Notes: generated by a model from the sequence alone, not told the origin. A stretch of 42,874 bases of DNA from Nitrospirota bacterium (GCA_003252075.1 QKDO01000018.1:1-42874), one strand, 5' to 3'; shown: positions 25,809 to 34,909, counted from the first letter of the stretch. Made by a program: numbers and translations.

Positions 25809-26438
25809 CTACCTCCTGATGATATTTTTCTCGATCCATGCTGCATCCCTTCTGGCGCTCCGTTGCCGTTCTGCGAGGACAATGCACCCGAACTTCCTGA
25901 GGGAACTGTTCAGCAGGTCGTTTACTATAACATAATCATATATTTTATACTCCCGGATTTCCTCGACAGCGCGCTTCAGCCGCCTTTCCCTGTCCTCCCG
26001 GGTATTGCTCATCCTTCTTTCCAGTCTGTTCCTGAGCTCTGTCATGGAAGGAGGCAGGATAAAGATGAAGACGCCATTTCCGTAGGTCTCCTTTATCTGC
26101 CGTGCACCCTGGGTGTCGATATCGAGGATAACGTCATACCCGGAAGCAATTATCTTCTCGAGACGACTTCTTGACGTACCATAGAGATTGCCATGCACTT
26201 CCGCCCATTCCACGAACTCACCTTTCGCGATCATGTTCCGGAACCTTTTCTCCGTGATAAATATATAATCCTCACCGTCAACCTCTCCCTGCCTGGCCTT
26301 TCTCGTGGTGAATGAAACAGAGGTCTTCAGGTTGTCGAGCAAGACCGCGATCTTTTTGCAGATCGTTGTCTTGCCTGCTCCGGAAGGAGCAGATACGATA
26401 AAAAGGGTTCCTCTTTCTCTATGCTTCCTCTTCGTCAC
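25809..26438 (-). CDS. gmk: Guanylate kinase
   Basis: A 209-residue kinase phosphorylating GMP to GDP. P-loop [15 protein letters not shown] near residue 16, GMP-binding [15 protein letters not shown], then [13 protein letters not shown] and [16 protein letters not shown] lid. The start is GTG at 26438, with AAGGAAAAGG upstream, overlapping the end of the RemA-like gene by 20 bases. Confidence 0.94.
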   Translation of the reverse strand: MTKRKHRERGTLFIVSAPSGAGKTTICKKIAVLLDNLKTSVSFTTRKARQGEVDGEDYIFITEKRFRNMIAKGEFVEWAEVHGNLYGTSRSRLEKIIASGYDVILDIDTQGARQIKETYGNGVFIFILPPSMTELRNRLERRMSNTREDRERRLKRAVEEIREYKIYDYVIVNDLLNSSLRKFGCIVLAERQRSARRDAAWIEKNIIRR

Positions 26439-26703
26439 TGCCGCCTTTTCCTTCCAGAAACCGTTGGGTGATCGTTTCGGCCTGGAGCGCCGAGAGGATA
26501 ATATGGTTACTGTCGGTTATAATGATCGACCGCGTACGCCTTCCCTGCGTCGCATCGACAAGTCTGCCGACGTTCTTTGCCTCCTCGCGCATGCGCTTCA
26601 TAGGAGCTGATCCGGGCGTGACAATGGCCACGACCTTGGAGGAGGCGACGACATTGCCGAATCCTATATTGACAAGCACTGAACTGACGTCACTTTTTTT
26701 CAT
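26419..26703 (-). CDS. RemA/DUF370 family regulator
   Basis: A 94-residue protein matching the RemA (extracellular matrix regulator, DUF370) family: [11 protein letters not shown] near the N terminus, [17 protein letters not shown] and [19 protein letters not shown]. In Bacillus, RemA is an atypical DNA-binding protein of matrix genes. It is in the frequently seen yicC-remA-gmk-rpoZ arrangement. It carries an acidic C-terminal tail that overlaps gmk. Confidence 0.88.
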   Translation of the reverse strand: MKKSDVSSVLVNIGFGNVVASSKVVAIVTPGSAPMKRMREEAKNVGRLVDATQGRRTRSIIITDSNHIILSALQAETITQRFLEGKGGSDEEEA

Positions 26704-26778
26704 GACAACCTCTCAAAAGGCAGGTAAAGGTGCCGACAAAAAAGTCTTTTCCCCGTCTTCACCTCAGCCTGCGTGTTC

Positions 26779-27627
26779 TTACTGTAAATTCTGCACCTGT
26801 TCCCTGATCTTTTCTATCTCCGTCTTCATGTCCACGGCGAGCTTCGAAACATTGAAATCAGCTGACTTGGAGGACATGGTGTTCACTTCACGGTTCATCT
26901 CCTGCACCAGAAAATCCAGTTTTCTCCCCATAATACTATCGCTGCCGAGGACTTCCCTCAGCTGCTGGACATGGCAGTCGAATCTCGCGATCTCTTCGGT
27001 AATGTCAGCCTTGCCAGCAAGGACAGCAATCTCCTGATGCATCCTCGCAGGATCGATCTCCTGGTTCCCCAAAAGGATCATCAGCTTTTCCTTCAGCCTT
27101 GCTGCTGCCTCCGGGGCCGCCTGCGCGCTCTGCGTCTTCATCTCACGGTTCATCGCGCCGAGAGCGTCGACAATCCTGCTGATCTCCCGGACCAGCAGTT
27201 GCCCTTCCCTGCTTCTCATATGGTAAAGGTTTTCAACTGCCCCCTCAAAAACCTTTTTAATCGTTTCTATGTCAAAAGACACATCAGCCTCCATAAACAT
27301 GTCATGAAACTTGGCGATGCTGTTGATATCCACCTGCCCCGGAATAGCGAATTCCTCCTGCAGGGACCTGAGTGCACTGAATATCCTGCCCGCAACTTCC
27401 TTATTGAGCTTGAGATCGGCAGTGGCGTCTCCTGACACAGAGATGCTTACATCGAACTTGCCCCTGCTGAAACGTTCCCGGAGAATGTTCCTGAAGGTCA
27501 TCTCATGCTGGTTCAGAAATGACGGGGACTTGATATAGATATCGAGGAATCTCTGGTTCAGGGAGCGGATCTCCACCCTGCACCCCAATTCCTCAGCACT
27601 TCCAAAGCCTGTCATGCTCTGTGCCAT
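26779..27627 (-). CDS. yicC: YicC family endoribonuclease
   Basis: A 282-residue protein with the diagnostic N terminus MTGFG and EIRSLNQRFLDIYIK, and a helical C-terminal domain with REVNTMSSKSADF. Members act as endoribonucleases in small-RNA turnover. The ATG at 27627 has no ribosome binding site, and a promoter ends 9 bases upstream. It heads the yicC-remA-gmk-rpoZ-coaBC unit. Confidence 0.92.
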   Translation of the reverse strand: MAQSMTGFGSAEELGCRVEIRSLNQRFLDIYIKSPSFLNQHEMTFRNILRERFSRGKFDVSISVSGDATADLKLNKEVAGRIFSALRSLQEEFAIPGQVDINSIAKFHDMFMEADVSFDIETIKKVFEGAVENLYHMRSREGQLLVREISRIVDALGAMNREMKTQSAQAAPEAAARLKEKLMILLGNQEIDPARMHQEIAVLAGKADITEEIARFDCHVQQLREVLGSDSIMGRKLDFLVQEMNREVNTMSSKSADFNVSKLAVDMKTEIEKIREQVQNLQ

Positions 27628-27636
27628 AGCGGTTTA

Positions 27637-27666
27637 ACTATAAACCAGCTTGTCGCACAAGGTCAA
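27637..27666 (-). promoter_or_regulatory. Promoter of yicC, predicted near-leaderless transcript
   Basis: TTGACC (27666-27661) and TATAGT (27642-27637) on the minus strand, 18 bases apart. Nine bases separate the -10 from the ATG, placing the transcription start 1-3 bases before it. No Shine-Dalgarno sequence. Confidence 0.5.
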
Positions 27667-27700
27667 ACGGTCCTATAAGGTATTGTAATATCTAATAATA

Positions 27701-27728
27701 TTGAAAATTCAGGATTAAATGCTATAGA
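27701..27728 (+). promoter_or_regulatory. Promoter of the 2-oxoacid oxidoreductase operon
   Basis: TTGAAA (27701-27706) and TATAGA (27723-27728), 16 bases apart, with an extended -10 TGC immediately before. It is divergent from yicC. The leader of about 25 bases carries GGAGG before the ATG at 27760. Confidence 0.55.
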
Positions 27729-27759
27729 ATGTTAGTTCATCTCACTCCTGGAGGAAATT

Positions 27760-28335
27760 ATGGCAGAAACAGTTGAAATCAGATGGCACGGAAGAGGTGG
27801 CCAAGGCACGGTCACCGCCGCAAAGGTGCTTGCAGACGCGTGTCTGAGTGGTGGAAGATACGTACAGGCCTTTCCCGAATATGGACCTGAAAGGGCCGGC
27901 GCTCCCCTGCGGGCGTATAACCGTGTTGCTTCCAAGGAACTCAGGATGCACTGTCCCGTTCTCGAACCTGACGTTGTGACGGTCGTTGACGCAACCCTCC
28001 TCGACAGCATCAATATTGCGGAAGGTGCCAAGGACAATACGGCATTTGTCATAAACACCACAAAGGATCCCAAGGAAATACGGGCAAAGCTGAAGGCAGG
28101 GCCAAAGCAGCGGGTAGTCACGGTCGACGCGACCAAGATAGCCCTCGACTGTTTTGGCAGGGCCATGCCGAACTCACCCATGCTCGGTGCGGTATGCAAG
28201 GTGACCGGTTTGATATCGATCGACCACCTTCTTGACGATGTCAGGAAAAGCTTCGGCAAGAAGTTCTCCCAGAAGATCATAGACGGTAACATCGAGGCAA
28301 CAAAAAGAGGATATGAGGAGGTTAAAGAAGGATGA
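27760..28335 (+). CDS. porG: Pyruvate:ferredoxin oxidoreductase, gamma subunit
   Basis: A 191-residue subunit with the HGRGGQGTVTAAKVLA signature and the EYGPERAGAP segment typical of gamma subunits of archaeal-type four-subunit 2-oxoacid oxidoreductases. It overlaps porD by 4 bases. The complex converts pyruvate and CoA to acetyl-CoA, CO2 and reduced ferredoxin, or runs in the CO2-fixing direction; pyruvate is preferred as substrate by gene order (G-D-A-B), but another 2-oxoacid cannot be excluded. Confidence 0.92.
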   Translation: MAETVEIRWHGRGGQGTVTAAKVLADACLSGGRYVQAFPEYGPERAGAPLRAYNRVASKELRMHCPVLEPDVVTVVDATLLDSINIAEGAKDNTAFVINTTKDPKEIRAKLKAGPKQRVVTVDATKIALDCFGRAMPNSPMLGAVCKVTGLISIDHLLDDVRKSFGKKFSQKIIDGNIEATKRGYEEVKEG

Positions 28336-28625
28336 AACCAAAAGGATGGAAAGACCTGCCTCCAGGGTCTGTTGTGCTTGAGGGCGGCAGCGCGGCAAAG
28401 TTCAAGACGGGCTCCTGGCGGGCCTTCAGACCGATATGGAAAGATGAGAACTGCATCCAGTGCCTGTTCTGCTGGATCTACTGCCCTGACATGGCGGTGA
28501 AGGTCAAAGACGGCAAGCGGGGTGATTTCGACTATGACTATTGCAAGGGATGCGGCATCTGCGCCCTGGAATGTCCCGGCAAGAAAGGCCAGAAGGCCAT
28601 TGTTATGACAGAGGAGGGCAAATAG
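28332..28625 (+). CDS. porD: Pyruvate:ferredoxin oxidoreductase, delta (ferredoxin) subunit
   Basis: A 97-residue ferredoxin-type subunit with two [4Fe-4S] motifs, CIQCLFCWIYCPD and CKGCGICALECPG, which carry electrons from the TPP centre to ferredoxin. Its position between gamma and alpha subunits and the one-base spacing to porA support a single complex. Confidence 0.94.
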   Translation: MKPKGWKDLPPGSVVLEGGSAAKFKTGSWRAFRPIWKDENCIQCLFCWIYCPDMAVKVKDGKRGDFDYDYCKGCGICALECPGKKGQKAIVMTEEGK

Positions 28626-29804
28626 ATGGCTAAAGTGGTAGCAGTTACCGGAAATGAGGCGTGCGCAAATGCGCTGCGCCAGGTGAATCCCGATGTCTGC
28701 GGTATATATCCGATCACGCCCCAGACGGACATGATGCAGCGCTTTGCATCGTACATCGCCGATGGGAAGGTCGATACGGAATCGATCCTTGTTGAGAGCG
28801 AGCACAGCTCCATGTCTGCCTGCATCGGTGCGGCAGCAGCCGGCGGCAGAGTCGTGACAGCGACATCGTCACAGGGGCTTGCGCTGATGTGGGAAATGCT
28901 CCATATTGCCTCCGGCGACAGGCTTCCGATAATCATGCCGGTCGTCAACCGCGCACTTTCCGCGCCGCTGAACATCCATGGTGACCATTCGGATGCCATG
29001 GGCGCACGTGACACGGGCTGGATCCAGTTGTGGTCAGAGAACGGCCAGGAGGCTTACGATAATACCATTCAGGCGTTTAGAATCGGTGAACACATGGAAA
29101 TTAGGCTGCCGGTCATGGTCTGTCTTGACGGATTCATCATCAGCCACTCGATCGAGAGGATGGAATACCTTGAAGACCAGGAGGTCAGGGACTTTGTCGG
29201 CCCCTTCAAGAACTTCCTGCCGCTCCTGGACCTTGACAAACCAAAGAGCTACGGTCCGCTCATTCTTACCGACCTGTACCATGAATACAAACGTGCACAG
29301 CATGAAGTCATGACCAAGGTGAAGGATGTGGTCCTCGATGTGGCGAAAGATTTCGAGAAACTGAGCGGCAGAAAATACGGTATTTTCGAGACCTACCGGC
29401 TCGAGGATGCCGACATTGCAATCGTCATTCTGAATTCTGCTGCAGGAACAACAAAGGATGTCATCGATGAGTTCAGGGATAAGGGTATCAAAGCCGGGCT
29501 TCTTAAGCCGAGACTCTTCCGTCCGTTTCCCTTTGAAGAGGTAGCTGAGGCATTGAAGCATGTCAAGGCTGTCTGTGTCATGGACAGGGCCGACTCGTTC
29601 GGCGGCTACGGTCCGCTCTTCATGGAAGTGGCCTCAGCACTCTACCCGCTTGAAAGGAAGCCGCTCCTCTTGAACAAAGTTTACGGCCTCGGCGGAAGGG
29701 ATTATCTTCCTTCCCATGCAGCTCAGGTGCTCACCGAGCTTCACGATATCTCCAGGAGCGGCAAGGTCAACGTGCTCAAAGAATACATAGGAGTGAGGGA
29801 ATAA
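28626..29804 (+). CDS. porA: Pyruvate:ferredoxin oxidoreductase, alpha subunit
   Basis: A 392-residue subunit with the diagnostic GIYPITPQTDMMQ near residue 32, SEHSSMSACIGAAAAGGRV and TATSSQGLALMWEM, and the C-terminal GGYGPLFMEV. It forms the substrate and CoA side of the active site together with the beta subunit. Confidence 0.94.
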   Translation: MAKVVAVTGNEACANALRQVNPDVCGIYPITPQTDMMQRFASYIADGKVDTESILVESEHSSMSACIGAAAAGGRVVTATSSQGLALMWEMLHIASGDRLPIIMPVVNRALSAPLNIHGDHSDAMGARDTGWIQLWSENGQEAYDNTIQAFRIGEHMEIRLPVMVCLDGFIISHSIERMEYLEDQEVRDFVGPFKNFLPLLDLDKPKSYGPLILTDLYHEYKRAQHEVMTKVKDVVLDVAKDFEKLSGRKYGIFETYRLEDADIAIVILNSAAGTTKDVIDEFRDKGIKAGLLKPRLFRPFPFEEVAEALKHVKAVCVMDRADSFGGYGPLFMEVASALYPLERKPLLLNKVYGLGGRDYLPSHAAQVLTELHDISRSGKVNVLKEYIGVRE

Positions 29805-29805
29805 C

Positions 29806-30738
29806 ATGGCGACAACACTTACGTTAAAAGAGCTCTCTAAGAAAGAAGACCGTTTCACGCATGGACACAGGATGTGCTCAGGCTGCGGAGCGCCGATCGT
29901 CGTCAAGATTGCGCTTATGGCGACTGACTACCCCGTCGTCATCTCGAATGCAACAGGATGTCTTGAGGTCTCATCCTGCATATCCGAATTCACCGCCTGG
30001 AATGTACCCTGGATACATACCGCCTTTGAGAATGCGGCGGCAACACTATCCGGAGTGGAGACCATGTACCGCTCTCTCAAGAAACAGGGCAAGATGGACC
30101 GAGAGGTAAAGTTCATCGCTTTTGGCGGCGACGGTGGCACCTATGATATCGGCTTTCAGAGTCTTTCCGGTGCCATGGAGCGCGGTCATGACATGATCTA
30201 TATCTGCTATGACAACGGTGCGTACATGAACACCGGCATTCAGCGTTCAAGCGCGACGCCGCTCGGCGCTGATACGACCACCTGCCCTGCCGGCTCGGTC
30301 ATACCGGGCAAGTTACGGTCGAGAAAGAATCTTACGAAGATCATGGCTGCCCATAATATCCCCTATGTTGCCCAGGCATCTCCTTCGCACTGGCAAGATT
30401 TTGCGAAGAAGGTCCAGAAGGCGCACGAGATCAAGGGTCCGAAGTTCATCAATGTGATCGCACCCTGCAACCGCGGTTGGAGATCAAAGACCAATGATGC
30501 CATACTGCTCAGCAGGCTCGCGGTCAATACCTGCTACTGGCCGCTGTATGAGATCGAGAATGGCACGACCAAAATTACGGTCACACCGAAGCAGAAGCTG
30601 CCGATCGTTGATTTCCTCAAGCCCCAGGGCAGGTTCAAGCATCTTTTCTCTCCGGAAAATGAGGGCCTTCTCACGCAGGTGCAGGATGAAATAGACAGGG
30701 AGTGGGAAAAATTGCTGAAAGAGGCAAAAACAGATTGA
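29806..30738 (+). CDS. porB: Pyruvate:ferredoxin oxidoreductase, beta (TPP-binding) subunit
   Basis: A 310-residue TPP-binding subunit. CSGCGAPIV at residues 24-32 gives cluster ligands, SNATGCLEVSS another, and FGGDGGTYDIGFQSL followed by YDNGAYMNTG is the TPP-Mg site. It completes the complex and ends the operon before mglB. Confidence 0.94.
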   Translation: MATTLTLKELSKKEDRFTHGHRMCSGCGAPIVVKIALMATDYPVVISNATGCLEVSSCISEFTAWNVPWIHTAFENAAATLSGVETMYRSLKKQGKMDREVKFIAFGGDGGTYDIGFQSLSGAMERGHDMIYICYDNGAYMNTGIQRSSATPLGADTTTCPAGSVIPGKLRSRKNLTKIMAAHNIPYVAQASPSHWQDFAKKVQKAHEIKGPKFINVIAPCNRGWRSKTNDAILLSRLAVNTCYWPLYEIENGTTKITVTPKQKLPIVDFLKPQGRFKHLFSPENEGLLTQVQDEIDREWEKLLKEAKTD

Positions 30739-30773
30739 TTAAAGCCACCCATTGTGATATTTTTTAAGGTGTT

Positions 30774-31265
30774 ATGAGCTCAGATCTTGTCATGTACGAA
30801 GAGGAGTTCCGGATGATCGACGAGGAACTCCAGAGGCTCTTTCATCAGGCGAGTGCGAAGGTCGTCTTTCTTGTCGACAAGAACGGGCAGCTGATCGCAT
30901 CCGCAGGTGAAACCCGCGACATAGACACCACATCGCTTGCCTCCCTTACCGCGGGAAACATCGCTGCAACAGGCGGCATAGCCCGCCTGCTCGGCGAAAA
31001 GGAATTCACGATCCTTTTTCACGAAGGGGAAAAAGATAATATTCACATATCGCTCATCGGTCAGCGGGTGATTCTTGTTGTCATATTTGACAAGCGGTCA
31101 TCGCTCGGCCTTGTCAGACTGCGCGTCAAAAAGGCATCTGAGGCACTGGTGAGGATCTTTCATGAAATCACGAGCAAGGCTGATAAGGAAAAGAGCGAAG
31201 GCAAGCTCGATGAATCCCCCTTTGCTGAGATCAGCGATGAGGATATAGACAATCTCTTCAAGTAG
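30774..31265 (+). CDS. mglB: MglB-like roadblock protein
   Basis: A 163-residue roadblock/LC7 protein: VVFLVDKNGQLIASAGE strand-turn, ASLTAGNIAATGGIARLLGE helix and a C-terminal tail ending SDEDIDNLFK. It is encoded directly before MglA, the arrangement seen in Myxococcus and Thermus, where MglB acts as the GTPase-activating partner controlling polarity and motility. Confidence 0.9.
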   Translation: MSSDLVMYEEEFRMIDEELQRLFHQASAKVVFLVDKNGQLIASAGETRDIDTTSLASLTAGNIAATGGIARLLGEKEFTILFHEGEKDNIHISLIGQRVILVVIFDKRSSLGLVRLRVKKASEALVRIFHEITSKADKEKSEGKLDESPFAEISDEDIDNLFK

Positions 31266-31278
31266 GTGCGCTAACTAA

Positions 31279-31866
31279 GTGTCCTTTATTAACTATTCTT
31301 CCCGCGAGATAAACTGTAAGATCGTCTATTATGGCCCGGGTCTCTGCGGCAAGACGACCAATCTGCAGTATGTCTACAAAAAAACGAACCCTGAACAGAA
31401 GGGAAAACTCATTTCGCTTGCTACCGAGACGGAGCGGACGCTTTTCTTCGACTTCCTTCCCCTTGCCCTGGGAGATATCAAGGGTTTCAAAGTACGTTTT
31501 CACCTCTACACCGTACCCGGCCAGGTCTTCTATGCCGCGAGCAGAAAGCTCATTCTGAAAGGCGTTGACGGCGTTGTCTTTGTTGCTGACAGCCAGATCG
31601 AACGGATGGAGGCAAATATTGAGAGCCTTGATGACCTGAGGATAAACCTTGCTGAGCAGGGCTATGAACTCGACAAGCTCCCCTATACGATCCAGCACAA
31701 CAAGCGCGATCTTTCGAATGTTGCACCTCTGGAAAACATGAACAAGCTTCTGAATTCCCGCAATGTGCCCTGGTTCGAGGGTTGCGCGGTTACCGGCGTG
31801 GGCGTCTTCGAAACACTTAAGAACGTCGCCAAGCAGGTCCTTATCGAACTGAAGAAGCATTACTAG
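31279..31866 (+). CDS. mglA: MglA-like small GTPase
   Basis: A 195-residue Ras-like GTPase. P-loop YYGPGLCGKTTNL, switch region TLFFDFLPL, TVPGQVFYAASRKLIL, and the N-K-x-D equivalent QHNKRDL. The invariant aspartate of the PM3 motif is Thr as in MglA family proteins. The start is GTG at 31279, 13 bases after mglB. Its 3' end overlaps the convergent Mur ligase-like gene by 26 bases. It would control cell polarity, together with the mglB product. Confidence 0.93.
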   Translation: MSFINYSSREINCKIVYYGPGLCGKTTNLQYVYKKTNPEQKGKLISLATETERTLFFDFLPLALGDIKGFKVRFHLYTVPGQVFYAASRKLILKGVDGVVFVADSQIERMEANIESLDDLRINLAEQGYELDKLPYTIQHNKRDLSNVAPLENMNKLLNSRNVPWFEGCAVTGVGVFETLKNVAKQVLIELKKHY

Positions 31867-33208
31867 ACTTTCTCATCCACCCTGCAATCTCTTCTGCAAC
31901 ATCAGCCAGGGTATCGTCGCGGGCGCCGAAGACCACACAGACATCATATCCTTCCAGATGTGCAAATACGTCCTTCCGTCCGTGCAGGCAGACAGCCTTG
32001 CGGCCGGACGCCTTCACAGGTGCGGCGATATCATCACTGGAAATATCTTTCGCAGCGGTACCGCCGGCATAGTAGATCGGCAGAAGTACCAGCAGGTCAC
32101 CTTCTCTCAGGCCCTCCGTGAATGCTGAAACATATTCTTCTTTCATAAGGCGTGTCGGTCCGAATCCGTGAGGCTGGAAAATATAGCAAATTCTGTCCCG
32201 TGTCGCCTGCATGGCCTGCATCAGGCTCCGGATCTTGTGCGGATTATGAGCGTAGTCGTCGACAACGAGACGCCTGCCATCTTGCAGATGAATATCGAAC
32301 CTCCTCTCGATACCGATAAATTCGGGAAGTGCATCAGCAATCCTCTGCAGGGGCACGCCTTCCTCTGAAAGAAAGGCTATGCAGGCTACGGCATTGTACA
32401 GATTGTGTCTGCCGGGAAGGGAAAGCAGAAATTCCTGTCCGCAGACGCTGAAAGAAGTCTTCAGCGGATAATATCTGATCTCCGCCGCCTGATAGTCAGA
32501 TGCCATATCGAGGGAGAACTGCACGGCATTCCTAATGTTGCAGGCAGCAAGATTCCCGTCATCTGCATTGAGATACACGGCGCCCACGGTCTTTGCGGAA
32601 AGCAGCTCAAACATCCTTGCCGTCTCTTCTATGGCATGGTGGTCAAGATCAAGATTCAGGAGAATCGTATGCTGCGGTTCATAATCAACGATCGTCCCGT
32701 CTGATTCGCAGGCCTCGATCACGAGATAATCAGAACTGCCTGTCAGATAGTTGCCAGGATTGTTTTCGCTCTTGAACTGCTTTACCCTTCCCCCTCCAAT
32801 AAAGTTGGGAAGCATGTCGAGCCGCTGCATCAGAAAGGCGAGCATGCCTGAGGTCGTGGACTTGCCGCTCGTGCCGGCGACCGCGATAGTCCTGTACGCT
32901 GATACGATCTCGGCGAGAAATTCGGGTCGGGTCCTTACCGAAACACCAGCTGCTTCCGCTGATACTACATCCGGGTTTGACCCCTCGACTGCCGTACTGA
33001 AGACGGCAAGGTCAAAGGACCGGTCAATACCGCTGCCGTCCTGCGGCACGATATTGACGCCGTTCATCTGCAGACTCAGCCTCACCGGGTGCGCAGGACG
33101 TAAATCAAAGAGACGGTCTGATCCGAACACTGCATGACCTTTTTCTGCCATGAAGCCGGCGATTGCAGAAACGCCGCTGCCGCCTATGCCGGAAAAGAAG
33201 ATTTTCAC
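31841..33208 (-). CDS. MurC/Mpl-like Mur ligase family protein
   Basis: A 455-residue three-domain ligase-like protein. N-terminal Rossmann IFFSGIGGSGVSAIAGFM, P-loop VAGTSGKSTTSGML, ACESDGTIVDY and DDYAHNPHKI near residue 315; most MurC/Mpl proteins have a His pair here (for example DDYGHHP), so the second His is Asn. It could be MurC, Mpl or a ligase of another precursor. It lies alone on the minus strand between mglA and the receiver-SPOR gene, not in a dcw cluster, so its being the cell-wall MurC is not certain. Confidence 0.8.
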   Translation of the reverse strand: MKIFFSGIGGSGVSAIAGFMAEKGHAVFGSDRLFDLRPAHPVRLSLQMNGVNIVPQDGSGIDRSFDLAVFSTAVEGSNPDVVSAEAAGVSVRTRPEFLAEIVSAYRTIAVAGTSGKSTTSGMLAFLMQRLDMLPNFIGGGRVKQFKSENNPGNYLTGSSDYLVIEACESDGTIVDYEPQHTILLNLDLDHHAIEETARMFELLSAKTVGAVYLNADDGNLAACNIRNAVQFSLDMASDYQAAEIRYYPLKTSFSVCGQEFLLSLPGRHNLYNAVACIAFLSEEGVPLQRIADALPEFIGIERRFDIHLQDGRRLVVDDYAHNPHKIRSLMQAMQATRDRICYIFQPHGFGPTRLMKEEYVSAFTEGLREGDLLVLLPIYYAGGTAAKDISSDDIAAPVKASGRKAVCLHGRKDVFAHLEGYDVCVVFGARDDTLADVAEEIAGWMRKSSNASSVR

Positions 33209-33220
33209 CCTGAATGTCTT

Positions 33221-34576
33221 CTACTGCCGCCGGACAATGGTCTTGAAGCCCTTCGTTCTGAGCGACTCCGACACTTCGAGCGCTTTGTCATAGCTCGCAG
33301 CAGTCCCTCCAGTGACCCTGTAGAAGTTCTTCCTGCCGGAGCTCTCCACCTTCTTTACGGTGGCTGCATATCCGGCCTTCCGTATTTTTGCGGCAAGTGC
33401 ATCGGCATTAGCCTTGCTCTCGAAGACCCCCGCCTGAACAGCGTACGAACCTGCGGACATATTACCCTCAGCAATCTCCTTCTGTAGCGACTCCTTCTGT
33501 GCCCCGGCAGATCTTGCAGCATTTTTTCCCACCGCAGGCGTCGGTTTCTGACGCGGTGATTCTGCCTGTTCTGCAGTGCCGGGAACCGGTGGCTCCTGCG
33601 TTACCCGTATCTCCGGAATGACCTTCTGCTTTCCTGCAGGAGCATCGGGAGGTTCAGGTACAACCGTTGTAGGACCAGGAAGGACCTTCGTAACCTCGTT
33701 CAGGGCAGGCACCTGCTTATTCCCTGCCGAAAAGAAAAGATATCCCCCGACCCCCAGCACAATACCAACCATAACCGAGGCCCCGACAAGGAGTCCGCGC
33801 CTGACAGGGGTGGGAGAGACTTCCTCGGTCACGGGATCGTAAGCACCGGAAGAGTCATCCGCAATGGTATGTACTTTCGGTTCACCGTCATGGTCATCTC
33901 CTGATGATGCGGAAACATCGGAGAACAGGTCCCGTTCTTCCCGGGCATCATCTTCCCGTGCGTCCTGATGCGCCCTTGGCGAGAGATATTTCTCTTCTTC
34001 ATCATGCGGCACCCTGACAGGTCTGGATGCCGAACTGTTCTCATGCTCCCTATCGGATCGGTAACTATCAAGCTCTTCTTCGGCTGCGGGGGTTAACAAG
34101 GTATCTTCCGCCTCTTCATAGGTATCGATTATGATGACCGGCTCGATATCCTCATCTTGAAGGTCAGGGCTTGTCAATGCCATCCCGCTGTGCTCATCTG
34201 CTGTCTCCCCCAGCACCGCTTTCGTCTTTGCAATGATCTCATGGGGATCCAGCGGTCTGACCAGGATATCCACAATACCGATCGCGGCGGTATATTTTGG
34301 ATCGAGCTCTCCCAGCTGACCAACGATCATGATGACGGGCACGCTCTTCAGTGCCGGGACACTATGGATCGCCTTGCTGACCTTCAGTCCGTCAATGCCG
34401 GGAAGCAGAAGCTTGAGGAAGATCAGGCCGGGAAGCAGTCTTTGTGCTGTCTCAAACCCTCTCTGGGCATCCTGCTCCGTCGCAACTTCAAGACCCTGCT
34501 GTTCCAGGGTCTGTTCTATCAGTTCGCAGGCTGCGGCATCGTCATCAATGACAAGAACTTTTTTTCTCTGTGCCAT
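33221..34576 (-). CDS. Membrane protein with degenerate receiver domain and periplasmic SPOR domain
   Basis: A 451-residue protein with three parts. Residues 1-125 form a CheY-like receiver; the acidic pair (D11-D13) is kept, but the phospho-acceptor position in LIFLKLLLPGIDG is Lys55, the Thr/Ser site is lost (MIVGQ) and the conserved Lys is Arg in LVRPL. Residues 140-255 are an acidic low-complexity linker; LLVGASVMVGIVLGVGGYLFF is a single transmembrane helix, then a Pro-rich periplasmic stretch and a C-terminal SPOR domain (YAVQAGVFESKANADALAAK). SPOR domains bind denuded peptidoglycan at division sites. It probably senses or marks septal wall while binding a cytoplasmic partner by the phosphorylation-independent receiver. 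Confidence 0.88.
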   Translation of the reverse strand: MAQRKKVLVIDDDAAACELIEQTLEQQGLEVATEQDAQRGFETAQRLLPGLIFLKLLLPGIDGLKVSKAIHSVPALKSVPVIMIVGQLGELDPKYTAAIGIVDILVRPLDPHEIIAKTKAVLGETADEHSGMALTSPDLQDEDIEPVIIIDTYEEAEDTLLTPAAEEELDSYRSDREHENSSASRPVRVPHDEEEKYLSPRAHQDAREDDAREERDLFSDVSASSGDDHDGEPKVHTIADDSSGAYDPVTEEVSPTPVRRGLLVGASVMVGIVLGVGGYLFFSAGNKQVPALNEVTKVLPGPTTVVPEPPDAPAGKQKVIPEIRVTQEPPVPGTAEQAESPRQKPTPAVGKNAARSAGAQKESLQKEIAEGNMSAGSYAVQAGVFESKANADALAAKIRKAGYAATVKKVESSGRKNFYRVTGGTAASYDKALEVSESLRTKGFKTIVRRQ

Positions 34577-34585
34577 AGGTATTGT

Positions 34586-34849
34586 CTACCCCCTGTTGTC
34601 CGGTTTCTTCAGCTGCAGATCTGCATCAGCTATCTTTCCCTGCGGATGGTAAAGGGTCATCGCAATAATACTACAGGCAGCGACAGGCATGATCCCGTGG
34701 TACCGCAGATATCTTGCAAACACGGATTCCTGCAGTGTCTCCATAAACTGACCCTGACAGCGTTTCAGAGCCACAAAAAATATGGCGAACACAAGAAAGA
34801 TCAACTGCAGGAACTGCTTGATGCTCATCTCCTGTTTCGCACCGGACAT
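34586..34849 (-). CDS. Small membrane protein
   Basis: An 87-residue protein with two hydrophobic segments: about residues 14-27 (LQLIFLVFAIFFVA) and 51-64 (GIMPVAACSIIAMT), and a charged C-terminal tail. An AAGGA lies 9 bases before the ATG. It fills the space between the U32 peptidase and receiver-SPOR genes on the same strand. Unknown family. Confidence 0.5.
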   Translation of the reverse strand: MSGAKQEMSIKQFLQLIFLVFAIFFVALKRCQGQFMETLQESVFARYLRYHGIMPVAACSIIAMTLYHPQGKIADADLQLKKPDNRG

Positions 34850-34909
34850 CGTAACAGGTCCTTTTTGTTTTCTCCGAAATTCTGCTTGCGTTCCGGCTTT
34901 TGCATATGA

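Noticed and set aside
27732-28805. 357-codon open frame on the minus strand across porG-porD-porA
   Set aside because: It is antisense to well-conserved genes, has low-complexity composition and no ribosome binding site; a by-product of GC-rich third positions.
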